Below are positions 12,801 to 24,000 of a stretch of DNA of 64,000 nucleotides, in pieces. The stretch comes from Rhynochetos jubatus (lineage: Eukaryota > Chordata > Aves > Eurypygiformes > Rhynochetidae). Positions within the stretch are counted from its first letter, which is position 1. Each line of letters starts with the position of its first letter. The stretch is taken from positions 9,532,001 to 9,596,000 of the forward strand of contig CM050672.1 of assembly GCA_027574665.1 (NCBI GenBank). Direction: 5' to 3'. The notes beneath the pieces were generated by a model, which was given only the letters and a program-made list of their open reading frames with translations, did not search any database and was not told the DNA's origin. Made by a program: the position numbers and the translations under genes.

Positions 12801-13865
12801 CCACCCCCTGCTCTTGAGATTCTCCTGGATGTGGGCTGCATTTTGGATGCCTTTTGGGCTGGAGCTTCTCGTGGTTTGAGGCCTGGCTTGATCCACCCCC
12901 TGCTCTTGAGATTCTCCCGGATGTGGGCTGCATTTTGGCTGCATTTTGGGCTGGAGCTTCTCGTGGTTTGAGGCCTGGCTTGCTCCACCCCCTTCTCTTG
13001 AGATTCTCCCGGAGGTGGGCTGGATTTTGGCTTTCTTTTGGGCTGGAGCTTCTCGTGGTTTGAGGCCTGCCTTGCTCCACCCCCTGCTCTTGAGATTTTC
13101 CCAGATGTGTCCTGGAGTTTGGCTGCCTTTTTGGCTGGAGCTTCTCGTGGTTTGAGGCCTGGCTTGCTCCACCCCCTTCTCTTGATATTCTCCCGGATGT
13201 GGGCTGCATTTTGGCTGCCTTTTGGGCTGGAGCTTCTCGTGGTTTGAGGCCTGGCTTGCTCCACCCCCTGCTCTTGAGATTCTCCTGGATGTGGGCTGGA
13301 TTTTGGCTGCATTTAGGGCTGGAGCTTCTCGTGGTTTGAGGCCTGGCTTGCTCCACGCCCTGCTCTTGATATTCTCCCGGATGTGGGCTGCATTTTGGCT
13401 GCCTTTTGGGCTGGAGCTTCTCGTGGTTTGAGGCCTGGCTTGCTCCACCCCCTGCTCTTGAGATTCTCCCGGACGTGGGCTGCATTTTGGCTGCCTTTTG
13501 GACTTTAGCTTCTCGTGGTTTGAGGCCTGGCTTGCTCCACCCCCTGCTCTTGAGATTCTCACGGAGGTGGGCTGGAGTTTGGCTGCCTTTTGGGCTGGAG
13601 CTTCTCGTGGTTTTAGCCCTAGCTTGCTCCAACCCCTGCTCTTGAGATTCTCCCGGATGTGGGCTGGATTTTGGCTGCCTTTTGGGCTGGAGCTTCTCGT
13701 GGTTTGAGGCCTGGCTTGCTCCACCCCCTGCTCTTGAGATTCTCCCGCATGTGGGCTGCATTTTGGCTGCTTTTTGGGCTGGAGCTTCTTGTGGTTTGAG
13801 GCCTGGCTTGCTCCACCCCCTGCTCTTGAGATTCTCCGGGAAGTGGGCTGCATTTTGGCTGCCTT
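9831..13865 (-). repeat. Rearranged domain of HOR-1-type monomers
   Basis: Monomer variants typical of HOR-1 appear here in a different order. A block of about 0.75 kb beginning at 9347 recurs at 11285 (offset 1,938 bp, locally 2,030 bp where one extra monomer is inserted). Both blocks carry the marker with CCAACCGCTGCTC and the TTTCAGACC monomer. The last 94-bp TTTTTAAGG monomers of the window lie near 11762 and 11857. From about 12.2 to 13.4 kb a segment resembling 1783-2268 reappears. From 13.5 kb the monomers change to types shared with the 13.9-20.9 kb domain, for example the GACTTTAGC variant near 13500, seen again near 16.9 kb. Confidence 0.7.
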
Positions 13866-16800
13866 TTGGGCTGGAGCTTCTCGTGGTTTGAGGCCTGGCT
13901 TGCTCCACGCCCTGCTCTTGATATTGTCCCGGATGTGGGCTGCATTTTGGCTGCCTTTTGGGCTGGAGCTTCACCTGGTTTGAGGCCTGCCTTGCTCCAC
14001 ACCCTGCTCTTGAGATTCTCCCGGATGTGGGCTGCATTTTGGCTGACTTTTGGGCTGGAGCTTCTCGAGGTTTGAGGCCTGGCTTGCTCCACCCCCTGCT
14101 CTTGAGATTCTCCCGGAGGTGGGCTGGATTTTGGCTGCCTTTTGGGCTGGAGCTTCTCGAGGTTTGAGGCCTGGCTTGCTCCACCCCCTGCTCTTGAGAT
14201 TCTCCCGCATGTGGGCTGCATTTTGGCTGCCTTTTGGGCTGGAGCTTCTCGTGGTTTGAGGCCTGGCTTGCTCCACCCCCTACTCTTGAGAGTCTTCCGG
14301 ATGTGGGCTGCATTTTGGCTTTCTTTTGGGCTGGAGCTTCTCGTGGTTTGAGCCCTGGCTTGCTCCACCCCCTGCTCTTGAGATTCTCCTGGATATGGGC
14401 TGCATATTGGATGCCTTTTGGGCTGGAGCTTCTCGTGGTTTGAGGCCTGGCTTGCTCCACCCCCTGCTCTTGAGATTCTCCCAGATGTGGGCTGGATGTT
14501 CTCTGCATTTTGGGCTGGAGCTTCTCGTGGTTTTAGGCCTGGCTTGCTCCACCCCCTGCTCTTGAGATTCTCCCGGACGTGGGCTGGAGTTTGGCTGCCT
14601 TTTGGGCTGGAGCTTCTCGTGGTTTGAGGCCTGGCTTGCTCCACCCCCTGCTCTTGAGATTCTCCCGGACGTGGGCTGGATGTTCTCTGCATTTTGGGCT
14701 GGAGCTTCTCGTGGTTTGAGGCCTGCCTTGCTCCAACCCCAGCTCTTGATATTCTCACGGACGTGGGCTGGATTTTGGCTGCCTTTTGGGCTGGAGCTTC
14801 TCGTGGTTTGAGGCCTGGCTTGCTCCACCCCCTGCTCTTGAGATTCTCCCGGATGTGGGCTGCATTTTGGCTTTCTTTTGGGCTGGAGCTTCTCGTGGTT
14901 TGAGGCCTGGCTTGCTCCACCCCCTGCTCTTGATTTTCTCCCGGATGTGGGCTGCATTTTGGCTGCCTTTTGGGCTGGAGCTTCTCGTGGTTTGAGGCCT
15001 GGCTTGCTCCACGCCCTGCTCTTGAGATTCTCCCGGATGTGGGCTGGATTTTGGCTGCATTTAGGGCTGGAGCTTCTCGTGGTTTGAGTCCTGGCTTGCT
15101 CCACGCCCTGCTCTTGATATTCTCCCGGATGTGGGCTGCATTTTGGCTGCCTTTTGGGCTGGAGCTTCTCCTGGTTTGAGGCCTGCCTTGCTCCACCCCC
15201 TGCTCTTGAGATTCTCCCGGACGTGGGCTGCATTTTGGCTGCATTTTTGGCTGGAGCTTCTCGTGGTTTGAGGCCTGGCTTGCTCCACCCCCTGCTCTTG
15301 AGATTCTCCCGGAGGTGGGCTGCATCTTGGCTGCATTTTGGGCTGGAGCTTCTCGTGGTTTGAGGCCTGTCTTGCTCCACCCCCTGCTCTTGAGATTCTC
15401 CCGGATGTGGGCTGCATTTTGGCTGCCATTTGGGCTGGAGCTTCTCCTGGTTTGAGGCCTGGCTTGCTCCATCCCCTGCTCTTGAGATTCTCCCGGATGT
15501 GGGCTGCATTTTGGCTGCCTTTTGGGCTGGAGCTTCTCGTGGTTTGAGGCCTGGCTTGCTCCACGCCCTGCTCTTGAGATTCTCCCGGATGTGGGCTGGA
15601 TTTTGGCTGCATTTAGGGCTGGAGCTTCTCGTGGTTTGAGGCCTGCCTTGCTCCACCCCCTGCTCTTGATATTCTCCCGGATGTGGGCTGCATTTTGGCT
15701 GCCTTTTGGGCTGGAGCTTCTCGTGGTTTGAGGCCTGGCTTGCTCCACCCCCTGCTCTTGAGATTCTCCCGGATGTGGGCTGCATTTTGGCTGCCTTTTG
15801 GGCTGGAGCTTCTCATGGTTTGAGGCATGCCTTGCTCCACCCCCTGCTCTTGAGATTCTCCCGGATGTGGGCTGCATTTTGGCTGCATTTTGGGCTGGAG
15901 CTTCTCGTGGTTTGAGGCCTGGCTTGCTCCAACCCCTTCTCTTGATATTCTCCCGGACGTGGGCTGGATTTTGGCTGCATTTTGGGCTGGAGCTTGTCGT
16001 GGTTTGAGGCCTGGCTTGCTCCAACCCCTGCTCTTGATATTCTCCCGGAGGTGGGCTGCATTTTGGCTGCATTTTGGGCTGGAGCTTCTCGTGGTTTGAG
16101 GCCTGGCTTGCTCCACCCCCTGCTCTTGAGATTCTCCCGGAGGTGGGCTGCATTTTGGCTGCCTTTTGGGCTGGAGCTTCTCGTGGTTTGAGGCCTGGCT
16201 TGCTCCACCCCCTGCTCTTGATATTGTCCTGGATGTGGGCTGCATTTTGGCTGCCTTTTGGGCTGGAGATTCTCGTGGTTTGAGGCCTGGCTTGCTCCAC
16301 ACCCTGCTCTTGAGTTTCTCCCTAATGTGGGCTGCATTTTGGCTGCCTTTTGGGCTGGAGCTTCTCGTGGTTTGAGGCCTGGCTTGCTCCACCCCCTTCT
16401 CTTGAGATTCTCCCGGATGTGGGCTGCATTTTGGCTGCCTTTTGGGCTGGAGCTTCTCGTGGTTTGAGGCCTGCCTCGCTCCACCCCCTGCTCTTGAGAT
16501 TCTCCCGGATGTGGGCTGCATTTTGGCTGCATTTTGGGCTGGAGCTTCTCGTGGTTTGAGGCCTGGCTTGCTCCACCCCCTGCTCTTGAGATTCTCCCGG
16601 AGGTGGGCTGCATTTTGGCTTTCTTTTGGGCTGGAGGTTCTCGTGGTTTGAGGCCTGCCTTGCTCCACCCCCTGCTCTTGAGATTTTCCCAGATGTGTCC
16701 TGGAGTTTGGCTGCCTTTTTGGCTGGAGCTTCTCGTGGTTTGAGGCCTGGCTTGCTCCACACCCTGCTCTTGATATTCTCCCGGATGTGGGCTGGATTTT

Positions 16801-17913
16801 GGCTGCATTTAGGGCTGGAGCTTCTCGTGGTTTGAGGCCTGCCTTGCTCCACCCCCTGCTCTTGAGATTCTCCCGGACGTGGGCTGCAATTTGGCTGCGT
16901 TTTGGGCTTTAGCTTCTCGTGGTTTGAGGCCTGGCTTGCTCCACCCCCTGCTCTTGAGATTCTCACGGAGGTGGGCTGGAGTTTGGCTGCCTTTTGGGCT
17001 GGATCTTCTCGTGGTTTTAGCCCTAGCTTGCTCCAACCTCTGCTCTTGATATTCTCCCGGATGTGGGCTGCATTTTGGCTGCCTTTTGGGCTGGAGCTTC
17101 TCGTGGTTTGAGGCCTGCCTTGCTCCACCCCCTGCTCTTGAGATTCTCCCGGAGGTGGGCTGCATCTTGGCTGCATTTTGGGCTGGAGCTTCTCGTGGTT
17201 TGAGGCCTGTCTTGCTCCACCCCCTGCTCTTGAGATTCTCCCGGATGTGGGCTGCATTTTGGCTGCCTTTTGGGCTGGAGATTCTCCTGGTTTGAGGCCT
17301 GGCTTGCTCCACCCCCTGCTATTGAGATTCTCCCGAATGTGGGCTGGATTTTGGCTTTCTTTTGGGCTGGAGCTTCTGGTGGTTTTAGCCCTGGCTTGCT
17401 CCAACGCCTGCTCTTGATATTCTCTCGGAGGTGGGCTGGATTTTGGCTGCCTTTTGGGCTGGAGCTTCTCGTGGTTTGAGGCCTGGCTTGCTCCACCCCC
17501 TGCTCTAGATTTTCTCCCGCATGTGGGCTGCATTTTGGCTGCCTTTTGGGCTGGCGCTTCTCCTGGTTTGAGGCCTGGCTTGCTCCACGCCCTGCTCTTG
17601 AGATTCTCCCGGATGTGGGCTGGATTTTGGCTGCCTTTTGGGCTGGAGCTTCTCGTGGTTTGAGGCCTGGCTTGCTCCACCCCCTGCTCTTGAGATTCTC
17701 CCGGAAGTGGGCTGCATTTTGGCTGCCTTTTGGGCTGGAGCTTCTCGTGGTTTCAGGCCTGGCTTGCTCCACCCCCTGCTCTTGAGATTCTCCCGGAGGT
17801 GGGCTGGAGTTTGGCTGCATTTTGGGCTGGAGCTTCACCTGGTTTGAGGCCTGCCTTGCTCCACACCCTGCTCTTGAGATTCTCCCGGATGTGGGCTGCA
17901 TTGTGGCTGCCTT
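13866..17913 (-). repeat. HOR-2 copy A (4,048 bp, 44 monomers)
   Basis: Variant monomers here recur in the same order further on. 13866 and 14050 match 17914 and 18098 (offset 4,048), while 14326, 14418, 14602, 14694, 15430 and 15890 match positions 3,956 bp later. Diagnostic variants are GGATGTTCTCTGC at about 14487 and 14676 and CCAACCCCAGCTC at about 14733. Both offsets are exact multiples of 92 (44x and 43x), and the 94-bp variant is absent. The matching block covers about the first 2.1 kb; the remaining 16.0-17.9 kb is only loosely matched in copy B. Confidence 0.75.
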
Positions 17914-20900
17914 TTGGGCTGGAGCTTCTCGTGGTTTGAGGCCTGGCTTGCTCCACCCCCTGCTCTTGATATTGTCCCGGATGTGGGCTGCATTTTGGCT
18001 GCCTTTTGGGCTGGAGCTTCACCTGGTTTGAGGCCTGCCTTGCTCCACCCCCTGCTCTTGAGATTCTCCCGGAGGTGGGCTGGATTTTGGCTGCCTTTTG
18101 GGCTGGAGCTTCTCGAGGTTTGAGGCCTGGCTTGCTCCACCCCCTGCTCTTGAGATTCTCCCGGAGGTGGGCTGCATTTTGGCTGCCTTTTGGGCTGGAG
18201 CTTCTCGTGGTTTGAGGCCTGGCTTGCTCCACCCCCTGCTCTTGAGATTCTTCCGGATGTGGGCTGGATTTTGGCTGCCTTTTGGGCTGGAGATTCTCGT
18301 GGTTTGAGGCCTGGCTTGCTCCACCCCCTGCTCTTGAGATTCTCCTGGATGTGGGCTGCATATTGGATGCCTTTTGGGCTGGAGCTTCTCGTGGTTTGAG
18401 GCCTGGCTTGCTCCACCCCCTGCTCTTGAGATTCTCCCAGATGTGGGCTGGATGTTCTCTGCATTTTGGGCTGGAACTTCTCGTGGTTTTAGGCCTGGCT
18501 TGCTCCACCCCCTGCTCTTGAGATTCTCCCGGACGTGGGCTGGAGTTTGGCTGCCTTTTGGGCTGGAGCTTCTCGTGGTTTGAGGCCTGTCTTGCTCCAC
18601 CCCCTGCTCTTGAGATTCTCCCGGACGTGGGCTGGATGTTCTCTGCATTTTGGGCTGGAGCTTCTCGTGGTTTGAGGCCTGCCTTGCTCCAACCCCAGCT
18701 CTTGATATTCTCACGGACGTGGGCTGGATTTTGGCTGCCTTTTGGGCTGGAGCTTCTCGTGGTTTGAGGCCTGGCTTGCTCCACCCCCTGCTCTTGAGAT
18801 TCTCCCGGATGTGGGCTGCATTTTGGCTTTCTTTTGGGCTGGAGCTTCTCGTGGTTTGAGGCCTGGCTTGCTCCACCCCCTGCTCTTGATTTTCTCCCGG
18901 ATGTGGGCTGCATTTTGGCTGCCTTTTGGGCTGGAGCTTCTCGTGGTTTGAGGCCTGGCTTGCTCCACCCCCTGCTCTTGAGATTCTCCCGGATGTGGGC
19001 TGGATTTTGGCTGCATTTAGGGCTGGAGCTTCTCGTGGTTTGAGGCCTGGCTTGCTCCACGCCCTGCTCTTGATATTCTCCCGGATGTGGGCTGCATTTT
19101 GGCTGCCTTTTGGGCTGGAGCTTCTCGTGGTTTGAGGCCTGCCTTGCTCCACCCCCTGCTCTTGAGATTCTCCCGGACGTGGGCTGCATTTTGGCTGCCT
19201 TTTGAGCTGGAGCTTCTCGTGGTTTGAGGCCTGGCTTGCTCCACCCCCTGCTCTTGAGATTCTCCCAGATATGGGCTGAATTTTGGCTGCATTTTGGGCT
19301 GGAGCTTCTCGTGGTTTGAGGCCTGGCTTGCTACACCCCCTGCTCTTGAGATTCTCCCGGATGTGGGCTGCATTTTGGCTGCCTTTTGGGCTGGAGCTTC
19401 TCCTGGTTTGAGGCCTGGCTTGCTCCATCCCCTGCTCTTGAGATTCTCCCGGATGTGGGCTGCATTTTGGCTGCCTTTTGGGCTGGAGCTTCTCGTGGTT
19501 TGAGGCCTGGCTTGCTCCACGCCCTGCTCTTGAGATTCTCCCGGATGTGGGCTGGATTTTGGCTGCATTTAGGGCTGGAGCTTCTCGTGGTTTGAGGCCT
19601 GGCTTGCTCCACGCCCTGCTCTTGATATTCTCCCGGATGTGGGCTGCATTTTGGCTGCCTTTTGGGCTGGAGCTTCTCCTGGTTTGAGGCCTGCCTTGCT
19701 CCACCCCCTGCTCTTGAGATTCTCCCGGACGTGGGCTGCATTTTGGCTGCCTTTTGGGCTGGAGCTTCTCATGGTTTGAGGCCTGGCTTGCTCCAGCCCC
19801 TGCTCTTGAGATTCTCCCGGATGTGGGCTGCATTTTGGCTGCTTTTTGGGCTGGAGCTTCTCGTGGTTTGAGGCCTGGCTTGCTCCAACCCCTTCTCTTG
19901 ATATACTCCTGGACGTGGGCTGCATTTTGGCTGCATTTTGGGCTGGAGCTTCTCGTGGTTTGAGGCCTGGCTTGCTCCACCCCCTGCTCTTGATTTTCTC
20001 CCGGATGTGGGCTGCATTTTGGCTGCCTTTTGGGCTGGAGCTTCTCGTGGTTTGAGGCCTGTCTTGCTACACCCCCTGCTCTTGAGATTCTCCCGGATGT
20101 GGGCTGCATTTTGTCTGCCTTTTGGGCTGGAGCTTCTCCTGGTTTGAGGCCTGGCTTGCTCCACGCCCTGCTCTTGAGATTCTCCCGGATGTGGGCTGGA
20201 TTTTGGCTGCCTTTTGGGCTGGAGCTTCTCGTGGTTTGAGGCCTGGCTTGCTCCACGCCCTGCTCTTGATATTCTCCTGGATGTGGGCTGCATTTTGGCT
20301 GCCTTTTGGGCTGGAGCTTCTCGTGGTTTGAGGCCTGCCTTGCTCCACCCCCTGCTCTTGAGATTCTCCCGGACGTGGGCTGCATTTTGGCTGCCTTTTG
20401 GGCTGGAGCTTCTCGTGGTTTGAGGCCTGGCTTGCTCCACCCCCTGCTCTTGATTTTCTCCCGCATGTGGGCTGAATTTTGGCTGCCTTTTGGGCTGGAG
20501 CTTCTCGTGGTTTGAGGCCTGGCTTGCTCTACCCCCTGCTCTTGAGATTCTCCCGGATGTGGGCTGGATTTTGGCTGCCTTTTGGGCTGGAGCTTCTCCT
20601 GGTTTGAGGCCTGGCTTGCTCCACCCCCTGCTCTTGAGATTCAGCCGGATGTGGGCTGGATTTTGGCTGCATTTAGGGCTGGAGCTTCTCGTGGTTTGAG
20701 GCCTGGCTTGCTCCACCCCCTGCTCTTGAGATTCTCCCGCATGTGGGCTGGATTTTGGCTGCATTTAGGGCTGGAGCTTCTCGTGGTTTGAGGCCTGGCT
20801 TGCTCCACCCCCTGCTCTCGATATTCTCCTCCATGTGGGCTGGATTTTGGCTACCTTTTCGACTGGAGCTTCTTGTGGTTTGAGGCCTGGCTTGCTCCAC

Positions 20901-20940
20901 TCCCTGCTCTTGAGATTCTCCCGGATGTGCGCTGGATTGT
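17914..20940 (-). repeat. HOR-2 copy B (partial, cut by the inversion)
   Basis: Collinear with copy A from 17914 to about 19.9 kb, including the GGATGTTCTCTGC monomers at about 18443 and 18632 and CCAACCCCAGCTC at about 18689. From about 19.94 kb the order departs from copy A. Monomers within about 400 bp of the inversion carry more private changes, such as ATTCAGCCGG near 20640, CTCTCGATATTC near 20817 and TTTTCGACTGG near 20865. The unit cannot be followed past 21012 because the array flips there. Confidence 0.7.
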
Positions 20941-21070
20941 GGCTTATTTTGGGCTGGAGCTTCTCGTGGTTTGAGGCCTGGCTTGCTCCACCCCCTGCAC
21001 TTGAAATTCTCCAAATCCAAAATGCAGCCCATATCCGGGAGAATCTCAAGAGCAGGGTGTGGAGCAAGCC
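20941..21070. other. Orientation-switch (inversion) junction of the satellite
   Basis: Left-arm sequence runs to ATTCTCC ending at 21012. Its reverse complement, GGAGAAT, begins the right arm at 21038. The 25-bp spacer 21013-21037 is itself a truncated plus-oriented monomer start, with TCCAAAATGCAGCCCATATC inside it. The join is therefore one monomer broken at ATTCTCC and abutted to an oppositely oriented monomer broken just before its AAAATGCAGCCC box. Folding back, the arms pair as ordinary family members but share no private variants: the left has GCACTTGAAATTC, while the right has AGAGCAGGGTG. This is the only orientation change in the window. Confidence 0.93.
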
Positions 21071-24000
21071 AGGCCTCAAACCACGAGAAGCTCCAGCCCA
21101 AAAGGCAGCCAAAATGCAGCCCACATGCGGGAGAATCTCAAGAGCAGGGGGTGGAGCAAGCCAGGCCTCAAACCACGAGAAGCTCCAGCCCAAAAGGCAG
21201 CCAAAATGCAGCCCACATCCGGGAGAATCTCAAGAGCAGGGGATGGAGCAAGCCAGGCCTCAAACCACGAGAAGCTCCAGCCCAAGAATCAGCCAAAATG
21301 CAGCCCACATCCGGGACAATGTCAAGAGCAGGGGTTGGAGCAAGCCAAGCCTCAAACCACGAGAAGCTCCAGCCCAAAAGGCAGCCAAAATGCAGCCCAC
21401 ATCCAGGAGAATTTCAAGAGGAGGGGGTGCAGCAAGTCAGGCCTCAAACCACGAGAAGCTCCAGCCCAAAAGGCAGCCAAAATGCAGCCCACATGCGGGA
21501 GAATCTCAAGAGCAGGGGGTGGAGCAAGCCAGGCCTCAAACCACGAGAAGCTCCAGCCCTAAAGGCAGCCAAAATGCAGCCCACATCCGGGAGAATCTCA
21601 AGAGCAGGGGGTGGAGCAAGCCAGGCCTCAAACCACGAGAAGCTCCAGTCCAAAAGGCAGCCAAAATGCAGCCCACATCCGGGAGAATCTCAAGAGCAGG
21701 GTGTGGAGCAAGCCAGGCCTCAAACCTCGAAAGGCTCCAGCCCAAAAGGCAGCCAAAATGCAGCCCACATGGAGGAGAATATCAAGAGCAGGGGGTGGAG
21801 CAAGCCAGGCCTCAAACCACGAGAAGCTCCAGCCCAAAAGGCAGCCAAAATCCAGCCCACATCCGGGAGAATCTCAAGAGCAGGGGGTGGAGCAAGCCAG
21901 GCCTCAAACCTCGAGAAGCTCGAGCCCAAAAGGCAGCCAAAATGCAGCCCACATGGAGGAGAATATCAAGAGCAGGGGGTGGAGCAAGCCAGGCCTCAAA
22001 CCAAGAGAAGCTCCAGCCCAAAAGGCAGCCAAAATGCAGCCCACATACGGGAGAATCTCAAGAGCAGGGGGTGGAGCAAGCCAGGCCTCAAACCACGAGA
22101 AGCTCCAGCCCAAAAGGCAGCCAAAATGCAGCCCACATACGAGACAATATCAAGAGCAGAGGGTGGAGCAAGCCAGGCCTCAAACCACGAGAAGCTCCAG
22201 CCCAAAAGGCAGCCAAAATGCAGCCCACATCCGGGAGAATCTCAAGAGCAGGGGGTGGAGCAAGCCAGGCCTCAAACCACGAGAAGCTCCAGCCCAAAAG
22301 GCAGCCAAAATGCAGCCCACATCCGGGAGAATCTCAAGAGCAGGGGGTGGAGCAAGCCAGGCCTCAAACCACGAGAAGCTCCAGCCCAAAAGGCAGCCAA
22401 AATGCAGCCCACATACGAGACAATATCAAGAGCAGAGGGTGGAGCAAGCCAGGCCTCAAACCACGAGAAGCTCCAGCCCAAAAGGCAGCCAAAATGCAGC
22501 CCACATCCGGGAGAATCTCAAGAGCAGGGTATGGAGCAAGGCAGGCCTCAAACCACGAGAAGCTCCAGCCCAAGTATCAGCCAAAATGCAGCCCACATCC
22601 GGGAGAATCTCAAGAGCAGGGGGTGGAGCAAGCCAGGCCTCAAACCACGAGAAGCTCCAGCCCAAAAAGCAGCCAAAATACAGCCCACATCCGGGAGAAT
22701 CTCAAGAGCAGGGTGTGGAGCAAGCCAGGCCTCAAACCACGAAAAGCTCCAGCCCAAAAGGCAGCCAAAATGCAGCCCACATCCGGGAGAATCTCAAGAG
22801 CAGGGGGTGGAGCAAGCCAGGCCTCAAACCAAGAGAAGCTCCAGCCCAAAAGGCAGCCAAAATGCAGCCCACATCCGGGAGAATCTCAAGAGCAGGGGGT
22901 GGAGCAAGCCAGGCCTCAAACCTCGAGAAGCTCCAGCCCAAAAGGCAGCCAAAATGCAGCCCACATGGAGGAGAATATCAAGAGCAGGGGGTGGAGCAAG
23001 GCAGGCCTCAAACCACGAGAAGCTCCTACCCAAAAGGCAGCCAAAATGCAGCCCACATCCGGGAGAATCTCAAGAGCAGGGGGTGGAGCAAGGCAGGCCT
23101 CAAACCACGAGAAGCTCCAGCCCAAAAGGCAGCCAAAATGCAGCCCACATGCAGGAGAATCTCAAGACCAGGGGGTGGAACAAGCCAGGCCTCAAACCAC
23201 GAGAAGCTCCAGCCCAAGTATCAGCCAAAATGCAGCCCACATCCGGGAGAATCTCAAGAGCAGGGGGTGGAGCAAGCCAGGCCTCAAACCACGAGAAGCT
23301 CCAGCCCAAAAGGCAGCCAAAATGCAGCCCACCTGCGGGAGAATCTCAAGAGCAGGGGGTGGAGCAAGCCAGGCCTCAAACCACGAGAAGCTCCATCCCA
23401 AAAGGCAGCCAAAATGCAGCCCACATCCGGAGAATCTCAAGAGCAGGGGGTGGAGAAAGCCAGGCCTCAAACCACGAGAAGCTCCAGCCCAAAAGGCAGC
23501 CAAATTGCAGCCCACATCCGGGAGAATCTCAATAGCAGGGGGTGGAGCAAGGCAGGCCTCAAACCACGAGAAGCTCCAGCCCAAAAGGCAGCCAAAATGC
23601 AGCCCACATCCGGGAGAATCTCAAGAGCAGGGGGTGGAGCAAGCCAGGCCTCAAACCACGAGAAGCTCCAGCCCAAAAGGCAGCCAAAATGCAGCCCACA
23701 TCCGGTAGAATATCAAGAGCAGGGGGTGGAGCAAGCCAGGCCTCAAACCACGAGAAGCTCCAGCCCAAAAGGCAGCCAAAATGCAGCCCACATCCGGGAG
23801 AATCTCAAGAGCAGGGGGTGGAGCAAGCCAGGCCTCAAACCACGAGAAGCTCCAGCCCAAAAGGCAGCCAAAATGCAGCACACATCCGGGAGAATCTCAA
23901 GAGCAGGGGGTGGAGCAAGCCAGGCCTCAAACCACGAGAAGCTCCAGCCCAAAAGGCAGCCAAATTGCAGCCCACATCCGGGAGAATCTCAAGAGCAGGG

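Larger units (their letters stand above)
1..21012 (-). repeat. 92-bp satellite array, left arm (monomers on minus strand)
   Basis: Uninterrupted head-to-tail monomers of about 92 bp fill this interval. On the plus strand each copy shows anchors such as GAGGCCTGGCTTGCTCCACC and GTGGGCTGCATTTTGG, the reverse complements of the anchors in the right arm. Most monomers are 92 bp. A 94-bp variant (TTTTTAAGG replacing TTTGAGG) occurs only up to about 11.9 kb, and single 91- or 93-bp copies also occur, for example near 1214 (+1), 12433 (+1) and 20950 (-1). No unique sequence, gene, RNA or mobile element was found between monomers. The minus-strand frames have few stops because the monomer's own sense strand lacks T; this is compositional and does not indicate coding. 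Confidence 0.97.

Noticed and set aside
20941..21070. Recent perfect palindrome or hairpin at the array flip
   Set aside because: The arms pair only as generic family members. Private variants on one side are not mirrored on the other, and the HORs of the two arms differ.
22320..22350. G-quadruplex at the GGGGG run of each monomer
   Set aside because: Each monomer has one G5 run and one G3 run about 15 bases apart with only GG pairs nearby, so there are not four G-tracts of three within a short distance.
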